NCBI RefSeq assembly: GCF_000420025.1
Contig: NZ_ATUD01000001.1
Span: 434,001-498,000 of the forward strand
Origin: Patulibacter americanus DSM 16676
GTDB lineage: Bacteria; Actinomycetota; Thermoleophilia; Solirubrobacterales; Solirubrobacteraceae
Length of the DNA: 64,000 bases
Reading direction: 5' to 3'
This document shows positions 10,789-18,832 of this stretch, one piece after another. The notes under the pieces were generated by a model. That model did not search any database. It saw nothing but the letters and a program-made list of their open reading frames with translations, and had not been told where the DNA came from. Both the position numbers and the translations under genes were made by a program. The stretch's first letter is position 1; each line of letters opens with the position of its first letter.

Positions 10789-10825
10789 GGAACCTCCTGA
10801 CCTCCGGCGCGCCCGCCCGTTGTAG
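10789..10825 (+). promoter_or_regulatory. ECF-like promoter motif, copy B, upstream of the leader ORF and DUF6458 gene
   Basis: GGAACCTCCTGACCT (10789-10803), a 15-base spacer, then GTTGTAG (10819-10825). It shares both blocks with copy A at 10547-10586. The first start codon downstream is at 10907. Likely target of the sigma factor encoded at 8781-10517, by proximity and motif repetition. Confidence 0.5.
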
Positions 10826-10906
10826 GAGCACCGGACCAGGACAGCGGTGGCCGCGACGGCCGCCGCGCGACGCCGACGGTCCCACCGTCCGCAGGAGGAG
10901 TCATCC

Positions 10907-10978
10907 ATGCAGCACCGCATCCCGAGTGCCCCCGTCACCCACCCGTCCCCCGCCACCCCGAAGGGGGCGTCGGCATGA
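10907..10978 (+). CDS. 23-residue leader ORF coupled to the DUF6458 gene
   Basis: An ATG 7 bases after a strong Shine-Dalgarno (CAGGAGGAG) opens a 23-codon frame rich in Pro, Ser, Thr and His. Its TGA overlaps the ATG of the next gene (ATGA), so ribosomes finishing here could restart on the DUF6458 frame, which has no good SD of its own. It may be a translational coupler rather than a functional peptide. No family recognised. Confidence 0.5.
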   Translation: MQHRIPSAPVTHPSPATPKGASA

Positions 10979-11205
10979 CCTACGGCACCTCCCTCGCCCT
11001 GATCGCGATCGGGGCCATCCTCCGCTTCGCCGTCACCGCCAGCACCTCCGGCTTCAGCATCCACACCGCCGGCACGATCCTCATGGTCATCGGCGTGGTC
11101 GGCCTGGTCATCAGCCTGCTCTACGGCCTGACCTACGCCCGTCGTCGCGACGCGCTCGTCGAGCGGCCGGTCGTCTACGAGAACGACCCGCGTGTCCGCC
11201 GCTAG
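10975..11205 (+). CDS. DUF6458 family small membrane protein
   Basis: 76 residues with two hydrophobic helices. The N-terminal half has the DUF6458 hallmark GTSLALIAIGAILRFAVT and a second helix TILMVIGVVGLVISLLYG, followed by a short basic cytoplasmic tail. This family is widespread in actinobacteria and has no assigned function. It is preceded by an ECF-like promoter motif and translationally coupled to a 23-residue leader ORF. The expression pattern implied is stress-dependent, by inference. Confidence 0.8.
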   Translation: MTYGTSLALIAIGAILRFAVTASTSGFSIHTAGTILMVIGVVGLVISLLYGLTYARRRDALVERPVVYENDPRVRR

Positions 11206-11470
11206 GAGCCTCGGGGGCGGCGTCGGCCGTCGCCCCCAGGACGGCGTGCTGCTGCGGGCGCTGCACGGCGAGCTCCCGGGCGGGACGCCCGCGCTCCGCC
11301 GGCGGCTGTTCGCGGTGATCTGCGTCGTGGTCGTCTGCGAGCTGCTCGTGATCCTCGCCGTGGGCACCCACCACGCCGGGGACGCACGGCCATCCGCCCG
11401 CTCCGGGGAGCTGCCCGCGCAGACCCCGGTGGCCGCGCCGGCCGTCGGGGCGGACCGCCCCCGGCCGTAA
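11192..11470 (+). CDS. Small single-helix membrane protein, unknown function
   Basis: 92 residues if the GTG at 11192 is used, which overlaps the end of the DUF6458 gene by 14 bases. One clear membrane helix (LFAVICVVVVCELLVILAV) sits between a Gly/Arg-rich N-terminus and a Pro/Ala-rich C-terminus. No family recognised. Position in an apparent operon and the real hydrophobic segment support it. The exact start is uncertain and the frame could be spurious. Confidence 0.45.
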   Translation: MSAARSLGGGVGRRPQDGVLLRALHGELPGGTPALRRRLFAVICVVVVCELLVILAVGTHHAGDARPSARSGELPAQTPVAAPAVGADRPRP

Positions 11471-11495
11471 CGGGTTGGACGGCCACGGGCTCGCG

Positions 11496-12173
11496 ATGCG
11501 ATGCTCGGTGGCCGTGCCCCGAGTCCTGCGCCGTCCGCTGCCCCTGCTGCTCGCCTGCGCGCTCCTGATCGCCGTCCTCGGCGTGGTGGTCCGCGGGCGG
11601 AACGCCGTCACGGACTGGGACGCCGACGTCGTCAGCTCCGTGGCCGCCGGGCGCTCGCCGTTCCTCGTCGACCTGGCGCGCGCCGTCACGAACCTCGGCG
11701 ACGCGCTGTGGGCCGGGATCGCGCTGATCGTGATCGGGATCGCGCTGGTGGCCGCCCACTGGCTGCGGCCCGCCGCCGCGGCCGTGCCCGTCGTCGCGCT
11801 GCTGGTCGGCGCCGCGCTCGCCCCGCTGATCAAGCTGGTCGTCGAGCGGCCGCGGCCACCACTCGCCCTCCGCGAGGTCGTCGAGCGTTCGACCGCGTTC
11901 CCGTCGGGGCACTCCACGCAGTCCGCGGCGGGCTGGATCGCGCTCGGGCTCGTCCTGGCGCTGACCGCGCGCACCGCCCGCCACGGCCATCCCGCCTGGC
12001 GGTGGGTGCTCGCGGGGGCATGCGTCGCCGTCGTCGTCGGGATCAGCCGGGTGGTCCTGAGCGTCCACAGCCCGACGGACGTCGTCGGCGGCTGGACGCT
12101 GGGCGTGGCGTGCGCGGTGGCGGTGGTGGCCGGCGCCCGGCGGGCGGGCGTGCTCGGCGGGACGCTGGACTAG
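11496..12173 (+). CDS. PAP2-family membrane phosphatase
   Basis: 225 residues from the ATG at 11496 (a TTG at 11475 in the same frame is possible). Lipid-phosphate phosphatase with about six membrane helices. The three PAP2 signature motifs are visible: KLVVERPRPP, then PSGHS, then SRVVLSVHSPTDV, which supply the catalytic histidines. Members dephosphorylate phosphatidate, undecaprenyl pyrophosphate or similar lipids on the outer face of the membrane. The substrate is not determinable here. It may follow the DUF6458 transcript, with a 25-base gap from the preceding small gene. Confidence 0.88.
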   Translation: MRCSVAVPRVLRRPLPLLLACALLIAVLGVVVRGRNAVTDWDADVVSSVAAGRSPFLVDLARAVTNLGDALWAGIALIVIGIALVAAHWLRPAAAAVPVVALLVGAALAPLIKLVVERPRPPLALREVVERSTAFPSGHSTQSAAGWIALGLVLALTARTARHGHPAWRWVLAGACVAVVVGISRVVLSVHSPTDVVGGWTLGVACAVAVVAGARRAGVLGGTLD

Positions 12174-12203
12174 ACGGCCGGGCTTGACGCCGCGACGTCG
12201 CGT

Positions 12204-12947
12204 TCAGCCGCGCAGGCTCGCGCCGCGGGCGACCGCCAGGACGAGCGCCTCGTCGCCGACGCCGGGCGGCACGCCGCCGAGCCGGGCGCGCAGGGCCGCG
12301 GCGATCGCCGCCGCGAGGGCGCGGCGCTCCTCCGGGTCCAGGGTGGCGTGGCGCGCCGCGAACGCGCGAGCCGTGGAGCGGTCGTGGTCCGTCAGGCCCG
12401 CGGTGTCGAGCCGCAGGTCGTCCGCCGCGTCCGTCCCGGCGCCCTCCGCGGCCGCCGCGAGCGCCCGCGACGTCCGCCGCGGCTCGCGGACGACGAGCGT
12501 GCCGCCGACCAGGTCACCGAGCCGCTGGTGGCGGCGCGTGAGCGTGACCATCACGATCCCGGGCGCGTAGGCCAGCGGCAGCTCCACGAGCCGCAGCAGG
12601 TTGCGCACCGCGCTGGACGCGCCGTCGACCCTTCGCCCGTCGTCACGCACGACCCGCAGGCCCAGGAGCGCCTTCCCGGGCGTGCGGCCGTCGTTGAGGA
12701 GCTCCCACGCGACGTCGTAGACGAAGAGCAGCGCGAAGCCCCCGATCGCCGCGAGGACCGCCGACCAGTCGGGGCCGAGCGGGTCGGCGAGCGCGTGGAG
12801 CGCCAGCGCGCCCAGGCCGCCGAGCAGGAGCTGCCCCGCCAGGTCGATCGCCCCGCTCGAGATCCGCGTGCCGGGACCGGCCAGGTCGAGGACCACGTCG
12901 ACGGCCTCCGGGGTGGAGATCGCGAGGTGGTCGTGATAGTCCTGCAC
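12204..12947 (-). CDS. RDD family membrane protein
   Basis: About 247 residues from the GTG at 12945-12947 (an upstream start at 12983 would run into the divergent SpoIIM gene). The RDD domain begins LAISTPEAVDVVLDLAGPGTR and carries the typical segment DGRTPGKALLGLRVVRDDG and RLGDLVGGTLVV, with three or so membrane helices. The C-terminal 80 residues are soluble and Ala/Arg-rich. RDD proteins accompany SpoIIM, MoxR and DUF58 genes in many actinobacteria, and all are present here. The biochemical function is unknown. Confidence 0.85.
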   Translation of the reverse strand: MQDYHDHLAISTPEAVDVVLDLAGPGTRISSGAIDLAGQLLLGGLGALALHALADPLGPDWSAVLAAIGGFALLFVYDVAWELLNDGRTPGKALLGLRVVRDDGRRVDGASSAVRNLLRLVELPLAYAPGIVMVTLTRRHQRLGDLVGGTLVVREPRRTSRALAAAAEGAGTDAADDLRLDTAGLTDHDRSTARAFAARHATLDPEERRALAAAIAAALRARLGGVPPGVGDEALVLAVARGASLRG

Positions 12948-12951
12948 GGCC

Positions 12952-13959
12952 GTGACCCTATCCCGCTTCCTGGCCGATCGCACCCCGTCGTGGGACGCGC
13001 TCGAGGCCCAGCTGCGTCGCGCGGGATCCCGGCCAGAGCGCCTGGGGGCCGACGGCGTCCTCGAGCTCGGCGCCGCGTACCGCTCCGTGGCCGCCGACCT
13101 CGCGCACGCCCGCCGCGCCTACCCCGGCGACCCGGTCGTCGCACGGCTCGAGCTGCTCGTCCGGCGGGCCCGGGCGCTCGTCTACGGCCGCGCCGGTGCG
13201 CGCCGCTCGCTGCGCGACTTCGTGCGCCGCGAGTACTGGGCGCAGGTCCACGCGCTCGGCCGCTGGCTCGGGGTCGCGGCACTCGCCCTGCTCGTCCCCG
13301 CGCTCCTCGTGGGGATCTGGGGCGCCGTGGACCCCGCGGCCGCCGCGACGCTCGTCCCCGGCGACTTCATCGACGGCGCGGCGCCGCCCACGCTCGACCG
13401 CGGGCTGGCGTCGTCGGAGTCGGCGGCGTTCTCGTCGCAGCTGTTCACGAACAACATCCGCGTCACGCTGATCGCGTTCGTCGCGGGGCTCGGCTGCGTC
13501 GCCCCGGCGGTGTTGCTCGTCGCGTTCAACGGGGCGATCCTCGGCGCGGTGCTGGGGGTCGCGGCGGCCAACGGCAACCTCGACCGCGTGCTGCACCTCG
13601 TCGTGGCCCACGGCGTGCTCGAGCTGAGCTGCATCGTGGTCGGCGCCGCCGCCGGCATGCGCGTGGGCTGGGCCGTCGTCGACCCGGGTGACCGGCCGCG
13701 GCGGCTGGCGATCCGCGACGCGGCGCGGCCGACCGTGCTCGTGGTCGTCGGCACCGCGCCCTTCCTCGTGGTCTGCGGGATCGTCGAGGGCTTCGTCTCC
13801 CCCGCCGGCTGGTCCGCCCTCGCCGTCACGGCGCTCGGCCTCGGCCTGGGCGGGGCGTACTGGGCGCTCGTGGCGATCCGGGGCCGCACGCCGCGCGGCA
13901 CGGTGACGTCCGGGACGGCGCCGTCCGCCGCGGCGCCCGCGGCACGCCCCGCCGGCTAG
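12952..13959 (+). CDS. Stage II sporulation protein M (SpoIIM) family membrane protein
   Basis: 335 residues. The N-terminal 80 residues are soluble and helical (FLADRTPSWDALEAQLRRAG is the usual SpoIIM-family opening). Several membrane helices follow, with the family segments QLFTNNIRVTLIAFVAGLG and HGVLELSCIVVGAAAGMRVGWA. Non-sporulating actinobacteria carry it beside RDD, MoxR and DUF58 genes, probably in envelope remodelling. The GTG start is only four bases from the divergent RDD start. Its stop overlaps that of the convergent tetR gene in a shared CTAG. Confidence 0.88.
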   Translation: MTLSRFLADRTPSWDALEAQLRRAGSRPERLGADGVLELGAAYRSVAADLAHARRAYPGDPVVARLELLVRRARALVYGRAGARRSLRDFVRREYWAQVHALGRWLGVAALALLVPALLVGIWGAVDPAAAATLVPGDFIDGAAPPTLDRGLASSESAAFSSQLFTNNIRVTLIAFVAGLGCVAPAVLLVAFNGAILGAVLGVAAANGNLDRVLHLVVAHGVLELSCIVVGAAAGMRVGWAVVDPGDRPRRLAIRDAARPTVLVVVGTAPFLVVCGIVEGFVSPAGWSALAVTALGLGLGGAYWALVAIRGRTPRGTVTSGTAPSAAAPAARPAG

Positions 13960-14621
13960 CCCCGGCCCGACTCGCCCCCGACCCGCGCCCCGCGCGGGGC
14001 GAACGGGAGCAGCAGCAGGTCCACGAGCTGCGGCACCTGCTCCGGCAGCTCGTCGACCGCGCCCGCCACGAGCTGCCGGTGGATCGTCTCGTGCGCACCG
14101 CCGAGCGCCATCCGGATCACCAGCTCGTCCGTCGGCGCCTCGGGATCCACCAGGGGCGCCGTGAGCTCCCGGAGGTGGTCGGCAAACCGCGTCATCGTCG
14201 TGTCGCGCGCCTGCGCGATCTCGGTCCCGCCGGCGGGACCGTGCACGAGCAGCGCCTCGGCCCGCACGGGGTCGTCGGTCAGGAAGCCGACGATCGCCTC
14301 CACGCACGCCCGCACCCGCTCGCGCGGCTCGACGTCGGCCGACGCCCGCAACGCGACGGCCGCCGTCGCCCGCAGCCCCCGGTCGATGTCGAGGCACGCC
14401 TCGACGAACGCCGAGCGCACGTCGGCGAAGTGGCGGTAGAACCCACGCCGGGCGCTGACGTCCGCGGCCTCGCAGATCCCGCGGACCGTGATCTCGTCGT
14501 AGCCGACGGTGACGACCGCGTCGACCACCGCCTGCAGCAGCCGTCGTCGCTCGTCCTCCAACAGGCGGCGCCGACGCGGGGTCAGCTCGCGGCCGGGTAC
14601 GCGATCACGCGGTACGGACAT
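13956..14621 (-). CDS. TetR/AcrR family transcriptional regulator
   Basis: 221 residues from the ATG at 14619-14621, which has AGGAG six bases upstream. The N-terminal helix-turn-helix is clear (AVVTVGYDEITVRGICEAADVSARRGFYRHFADV). The C-terminal ligand domain, with VHGPAGGTEIAQARDTTMTRF and MALGGAHETIHRQLVAG, resembles the TetR protein at 54306-55112, so the two are distant paralogues. The target is unknown. It sits between SpoIIM and DUF58 genes without belonging to their operon. Confidence 0.9.
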   Translation of the reverse strand: MSVPRDRVPGRELTPRRRRLLEDERRRLLQAVVDAVVTVGYDEITVRGICEAADVSARRGFYRHFADVRSAFVEACLDIDRGLRATAAVALRASADVEPRERVRACVEAIVGFLTDDPVRAEALLVHGPAGGTEIAQARDTTMTRFADHLRELTAPLVDPEAPTDELVIRMALGGAHETIHRQLVAGAVDELPEQVPQLVDLLLLPFAPRGARVGGESGRG

Positions 14622-14782
14622 CGGAGGCTCCTGGTGGAGGGACCGGCGGGACGGCCGGCGGGGACGACGCCAGAACGGCGTACGCACGCCGGGGCGCGGC
14701 TACCCTACCGCGGGGTGCGACGACCCCGGGCTGCGGGGCCCGCGGCCGCGGCGACGCGCACCACGGCGCGCCAGGACGGCGC

Positions 14783-16057
14783 TCACATCACGCCGCGACG
14801 CTTCGCCCGCAGGTAGGCGTCGACGCTCGCGGCGGCCAGCCCGCGCGGCGGGACGGAGAGCACCTGGGCGCCCAGCGCCCGCAGGCGGGCCGCGACGGCG
14901 TCGCGCTCCCGGCGGACGTCGACGGCGACGGCCTGGGCGAGCGCGCCGAGCTCGTCGTCCGGCGCCGTGGTCGCCAGCGCGCGCAGGCGCGGCTCCTCCA
15001 CGGTCGCGACGCAGAGCGCGTGGCGGCGCGCGAGCAGCGGCGCCGCGGCGAGCAGCGGGGCGGCCGCCGCCTCGTCGAGCAGGTCGGTCAGGACGAGGAC
15101 GAACGCGCGGCGGGCGCCGCCGACGGCCCGGAACGCGCGCTCGTGGTCGCTGTCGACCGGCGCCGGCTCGAGGTCGTGCAGCGCGCGGACGACGGCGTCG
15201 CCCCCGGCGCGACGCGGCGCCAGCCGGGTCCGCACGTGCGCGTCGTAGGCGACGGCGCCCACGTGGTCCTCGAGCGCGTCGGCGGTCGCGGCGACCGCCG
15301 CGGCGGCGTCGAGCCACACGTCGAGCAGGCGCGTCGCCCCGCCCGGCGAGGCGGCGTCGCCGGCGGCGTCCGCGGGGGCGGCGCCGAGCCGGCCAGCGTC
15401 GACGAGCAGCACGACATCGCGGTCGGACTCCACCCGGCGCTGGTTGCTCATCGGCCGCCCCGCACGGGCGGTGGCGCGCCAGTTGACCTGCCGGATGTCG
15501 TCCTCCGGCGCGTAGTCGCGCACGTGGTCGAACTCCGTGCCCAGCCCGTAGGGCCCACGCGTACGCAGCCCGGTCGCCGCGCCGCCGGTGCGCACGACGG
15601 CCGCGAGCGCGTGCGCCGCGCGGTAGTCCGGCAGCGCCCGCAGCTCGGCGCCGTCCGTCGCGCGGTGGTCCCAGCGCCCGAGGGCGAGCGGCCCGGTGCG
15701 CCGGGCGACGGGCGGCGGCAGCACGTGGCGGCCGCGGCGCTCGGCGGTCACCCGCGCCGTCACCCGGCCGAGGCCCTCGCCCTCCTCCACCCGCAGGCCG
15801 GGGATACCCGTCAGGCGGATCCGCAGGCCCGGCTCGGCCGTCTCGGGCTCCACCACCACGTCGACGGTCCCGCCGCGCGGCGCGATCCCCGGCGCGTCGA
15901 CCCGCAGCACCGGCGGCCGGCGGCGGGCGAGGAACCCGTCGAGCACCGCGAGCAGCACGACGAGCACGGCCGCGAGCACGCCCACGGTCGGGGGCAGCAG
16001 CACGGCCAGGGCCGCGCAGGCGCAGAGCAGCGCCGCAACGCGGGGCGTCGGGCTCAC
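14783..16057 (-). CDS. DUF58 domain-containing protein
   Basis: 424 residues. The GTG start overlaps the MoxR stop (GTGA). Two membrane helices at the N-terminus (residues 5-40) are followed by a beta-rich region and then the DUF58 signature DYAPEDDIRQVNWRATAR, with a von Willebrand A-like core (DRDVVLLVDAGRL). DUF58 proteins are partners of MoxR AAA+ ATPases. The pair is thought to act as a chaperone module for membrane or exported complexes. Last gene of the leftward five-gene operon. Confidence 0.92.
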   Translation of the reverse strand: MSPTPRVAALLCACAALAVLLPPTVGVLAAVLVVLLAVLDGFLARRRPPVLRVDAPGIAPRGGTVDVVVEPETAEPGLRIRLTGIPGLRVEEGEGLGRVTARVTAERRGRHVLPPPVARRTGPLALGRWDHRATDGAELRALPDYRAAHALAAVVRTGGAATGLRTRGPYGLGTEFDHVRDYAPEDDIRQVNWRATARAGRPMSNQRRVESDRDVVLLVDAGRLGAAPADAAGDAASPGGATRLLDVWLDAAAAVAATADALEDHVGAVAYDAHVRTRLAPRRAGGDAVVRALHDLEPAPVDSDHERAFRAVGGARRAFVLVLTDLLDEAAAAPLLAAAPLLARRHALCVATVEEPRLRALATTAPDDELGALAQAVAVDVRRERDAVAARLRALGAQVLSVPPRGLAAASVDAYLRAKRRGVM

Positions 16058-16989
16058 CGCGCCGCCGGCACCGGGACGGAGGAGAGCGCGGCGGCCACGG
16101 CGTCGACGTCGCGCGTGCCCTCGAGCGCCGCCTCCGGGCTCAGCACGAGCCGGTGGGCGAGCACGGGCTCGGCGACCGCGCGCACGTCGTCCGGGGTCAC
16201 GAAGTCGCGCCCGGCGATGCGGGCCGTGGCCTGCGCGGCAGCGAGCAGGTGCACCCCGGCGCGGGGGCTGGCGCCGAGCGTGACGCTCGGCAGCCCCCGG
16301 GTCGCCCGCACCAAGGCGACGACGTAGGCGGCGACGTCGTCGTGGACGAACGTGTCGCCCACCGTCGCCCGCGCGTCCCGCAGCGCGGCCGCGTCGACCA
16401 CGGGCCGCACGTCGTGCAGCGCCGCCGGGCGCAGGCCCTCGCGCGCGGCCACGACGACCTCGCGCTCCGCCGCCTCGTCGGGATAGCCGACGTGCACGCG
16501 GAAGAGGAAGCGGTCGAGCTGCGCCTCGGGCAGCGGGTAGGTCCCCTCCTGCTCGATCGGGTTCTGGGTCGCCACGAGCAGGAACGGCTCGGGGAGCGGG
16601 TGGCGCTCGCCGTCGACGGAGACCGCGCCCTCCTGCATCGCCTCGAGCAGCGCGGACTGCGTCTTCGGCGGGGTGCGGTTGATCTCGTCCGCGATCAGCA
16701 GGTTCGTGAACACCGGGCCGGGGCGGAACACGAGCTCGCCGCCGCGGAGCGCGACGGTGCCGGTGACGTCGCTGGGCAGCATGTCCGGGGTGAGCTGGAT
16801 CCGCGAGCTCTCGACGTCGAGCGCCCGCGCGAGCGCGGTGGCGGTCAGCGTCTTGGCCACGCCGGGCGGACCCTCGAGCAGCACGTGGCCGCCCAGCGTC
16901 GCGGCGGCGACGAGCAGGTCGACGGTCGCGTCGGCTCCGCGCACGACACGGCCGACCTCCTCGCGCAGTGCGGTGACGATCTCGATCAT
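16054..16989 (-). CDS. MoxR family AAA+ ATPase
   Basis: 311 residues. Walker A GPPGVAKTLTA, Walker B LLIADEINRTPPKTQSALLEAM, sensor 1 VATQNPIEQEGTYPLPEAQLDRF and the MoxR lid domain (GASPRAGVHLLAAAQA) are all present. MoxR ATPases work with DUF58/VWA proteins in maturation of protein complexes. The start ATG overlaps the DUF4350 stop and the stop overlaps the DUF58 start, so it is translationally coupled on both sides. Confidence 0.95.
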   Translation of the reverse strand: MIEIVTALREEVGRVVRGADATVDLLVAAATLGGHVLLEGPPGVAKTLTATALARALDVESSRIQLTPDMLPSDVTGTVALRGGELVFRPGPVFTNLLIADEINRTPPKTQSALLEAMQEGAVSVDGERHPLPEPFLLVATQNPIEQEGTYPLPEAQLDRFLFRVHVGYPDEAAEREVVVAAREGLRPAALHDVRPVVDAAALRDARATVGDTFVHDDVAAYVVALVRATRGLPSVTLGASPRAGVHLLAAAQATARIAGRDFVTPDDVRAVAEPVLAHRLVLSPEAALEGTRDVDAVAAALSSVPVPAAR

Positions 16990-18065
16990 GCGGGGTCTCC
17001 TTCCAGGCGGGCGAGGGCCCGCCCGACGGCTCGGACATCGACGGGGGTGGCGGACGACGGTCCCGTGCCGGCCAGCGCGGCGGCGTCGGCGTCGTCCAGG
17101 CCCGCACGCCGCGCGGCGGCGCGCACGTCGTCGGGCGTGGGGTCGGGCGGCAGGCCGACGCGGCGGGCCAGGACGGTGCGGCCGCGGGCCCGCAGCCGCT
17201 CCGCGGCCCGGCCCCGGTCGGGGGTCCGGGCGAGCAGCGCGGCCAGCGCGTCGACGTAGGCGGAGCGGCCCGGGCTCGGGGGCTCGTCCGGCTCCGTCGG
17301 CGGCCCGAGACGGCGACCGCGCGAGAGCATCGCCGCCCCTGCCGCGAGCACGAGCAGCAACACCACCGTGACCCCGCGGGCCGGCACGCCGCCGAACGCC
17401 GTCGCCTCCTCGCGCGGCCGCAGCGCGACGACGCGTCCGCGGCCCGCCAGGGCGACGGCGAACGCGGCGTTGTCGGCCCGCACGAGGCCGGCGTTCTCGA
17501 CGATCCCGCGGTCAGGCACGAGGACGACCCGCCCCCGGCCGACCGGCACGGCGACGGCGACGGCGCGCGCCCCGACCGCGAGCAGCGGCCGGGTGCGGGA
17601 CGGCGTCGACGGCCAGACCGCGCCGTCGCGGGCGACGGCGACCACCGCCGCGGTCTCGGGCTCGCGCGCGACCCGCACGGCGTCCCCCTGGGCCTCGCCG
17701 CCCGGGGCGTCCAGGCGCAGGACGCGCGCGATCCGCCACGCGTCGCGGCCCACGGCGACGACGCGGGCGCCGCGCCGTGCCTCGCGGGCCACGCGCCGGG
17801 CGTCCGCGTCGTCGAGCGCGTCCTCGCCGAACAGGTAGGTCGTGCCCGGCAGGAGCCGCAGGTCCGCCGGGTCGACGTCCCGCACGCGCAGCCGCACCCC
17901 CTCGCGGGACAGCACGGCCGCCCAGCCGCCGACGCCGCCGGGCTCGCCGCTCGTCCACCCGTCGGGCGTCGGCGGGGCGGGCTCGGGGCGGGCGTTCAGC
18001 GCGGTCAGGACCATGCCCAGGGCGACGAGCGCCGAGAGCAGGCCCAGGACGATGCGGCGGCTCAC
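16986..18065 (-). CDS. DUF4350 domain-containing membrane protein
   Basis: 359 residues with GTG start overlapping the DUF4129 stop. An N-terminal helix (VLGLLSALVALGMVLTAL) is followed by an extracytoplasmic domain in which YLFGEDALDDADARRVAREA and GRVVLVPDRGIVENAGL fit the DUF4350 (GATase-like) pattern. A second helix (VTVVLLLVLAAGAAML) follows and then a cytoplasmic helical tail. Always found beside MoxR, DUF58 and DUF4129 genes. Function unknown. Confidence 0.85.
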   Translation of the reverse strand: MSRRIVLGLLSALVALGMVLTALNARPEPAPPTPDGWTSGEPGGVGGWAAVLSREGVRLRVRDVDPADLRLLPGTTYLFGEDALDDADARRVAREARRGARVVAVGRDAWRIARVLRLDAPGGEAQGDAVRVAREPETAAVVAVARDGAVWPSTPSRTRPLLAVGARAVAVAVPVGRGRVVLVPDRGIVENAGLVRADNAAFAVALAGRGRVVALRPREEATAFGGVPARGVTVVLLLVLAAGAAMLSRGRRLGPPTEPDEPPSPGRSAYVDALAALLARTPDRGRAAERLRARGRTVLARRVGLPPDPTPDDVRAAARRAGLDDADAAALAGTGPSSATPVDVRAVGRALARLEGDPA

Positions 18066-18832
18066 GTCGCGGCCCCGGGGTCGTGCGAGGCGTCGGGATC
18101 GGCCGGCGCGGCGGCGCCGGGCCCAGGGGCGCGCAGCACGGCCGTCCAGCCCTCGCGCGCGCCGGCGCTCGCCGCGGGGCCGACGGGCGCGGGGCCGTAG
18201 GCGGCCCGGTCGTAGCCGGCGGCCAGCGCGGTCACGCGTGGGTCGCCGGCCGCGCGCGCGACCTGTCCCGCGGTGGCGAGGGCGGGGACCCGCAAACCGC
18301 GACGGTCGGTGAGGCGGCGCGCGCCCGCACGGAACCAGAGCAGGACGGCCTCGCGGTGCGCGCCGCGCGCCTCGGCGTCGCGGGCCGCCCGCTCCAGCGC
18401 GGCCAGGTCGTCGGCGGAGGCCGCCGCCGGGGCGAGCGCCGCCGCCCGCCGCCGCGGTCCGCGACGGGCGAGCCGCACCGCCACCAGCACCAACACGGCG
18501 ACGAGCAGGACGAGCAGCACGCGCCACACGACACCGCCGGCGCCCTGCAGATCGAGGTCGTCCCCCGCCTCGTCCGGGTCGCGCAGGACATCGCGGGCGA
18601 CGCCGCGCAGCCGGTCGGCCGTGGCGCGCTCGCCCGGCGTGGGCGGGACCGCGGTGGTCTGCGCGGCGGCGCGTGCCGGGCCGGGCCACGTCCCCGCGGC
18701 CCACCCCGGGGACGTGCCGCCCGGCGCCGGCAGCGCCGAGACGAGCAGGGCCAGCGCGACCACCAGGGCGGCGCGGCACGCCGGGGCGACGCGGAGCGCG
18801 GGCCGGACCCGCGCGCGGCGCCCGTGACTCAG
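18062..18832 (-). CDS. DUF4129 domain-containing exported membrane protein (probable CTG start)
   Basis: About 256 residues. The frame has no ATG, GTG or TTG at a sensible place. A CTG at 18830-18832, overlapping the upstream stop as CTGA and preceded by GGGGAG at proper spacing, gives an ideal Arg-rich n-region and a hydrophobic core (AALVVALALLVSALPA), i.e. a signal peptide. After a membrane helix (VVWRVLLVLLVAVLVLVAVRL) comes the DUF4129 region with REAVLLWFRAGARRLTDR. Operon partner of DUF4350, MoxR and DUF58. Function unknown. Confidence 0.75.
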   Translation of the reverse strand: MSHGRRARVRPALRVAPACRAALVVALALLVSALPAPGGTSPGWAAGTWPGPARAAAQTTAVPPTPGERATADRLRGVARDVLRDPDEAGDDLDLQGAGGVVWRVLLVLLVAVLVLVAVRLARRGPRRRAAALAPAAASADDLAALERAARDAEARGAHREAVLLWFRAGARRLTDRRGLRVPALATAGQVARAAGDPRVTALAAGYDRAAYGPAPVGPAASAGAREGWTAVLRAPGPGAAAPADPDASHDPGAAT

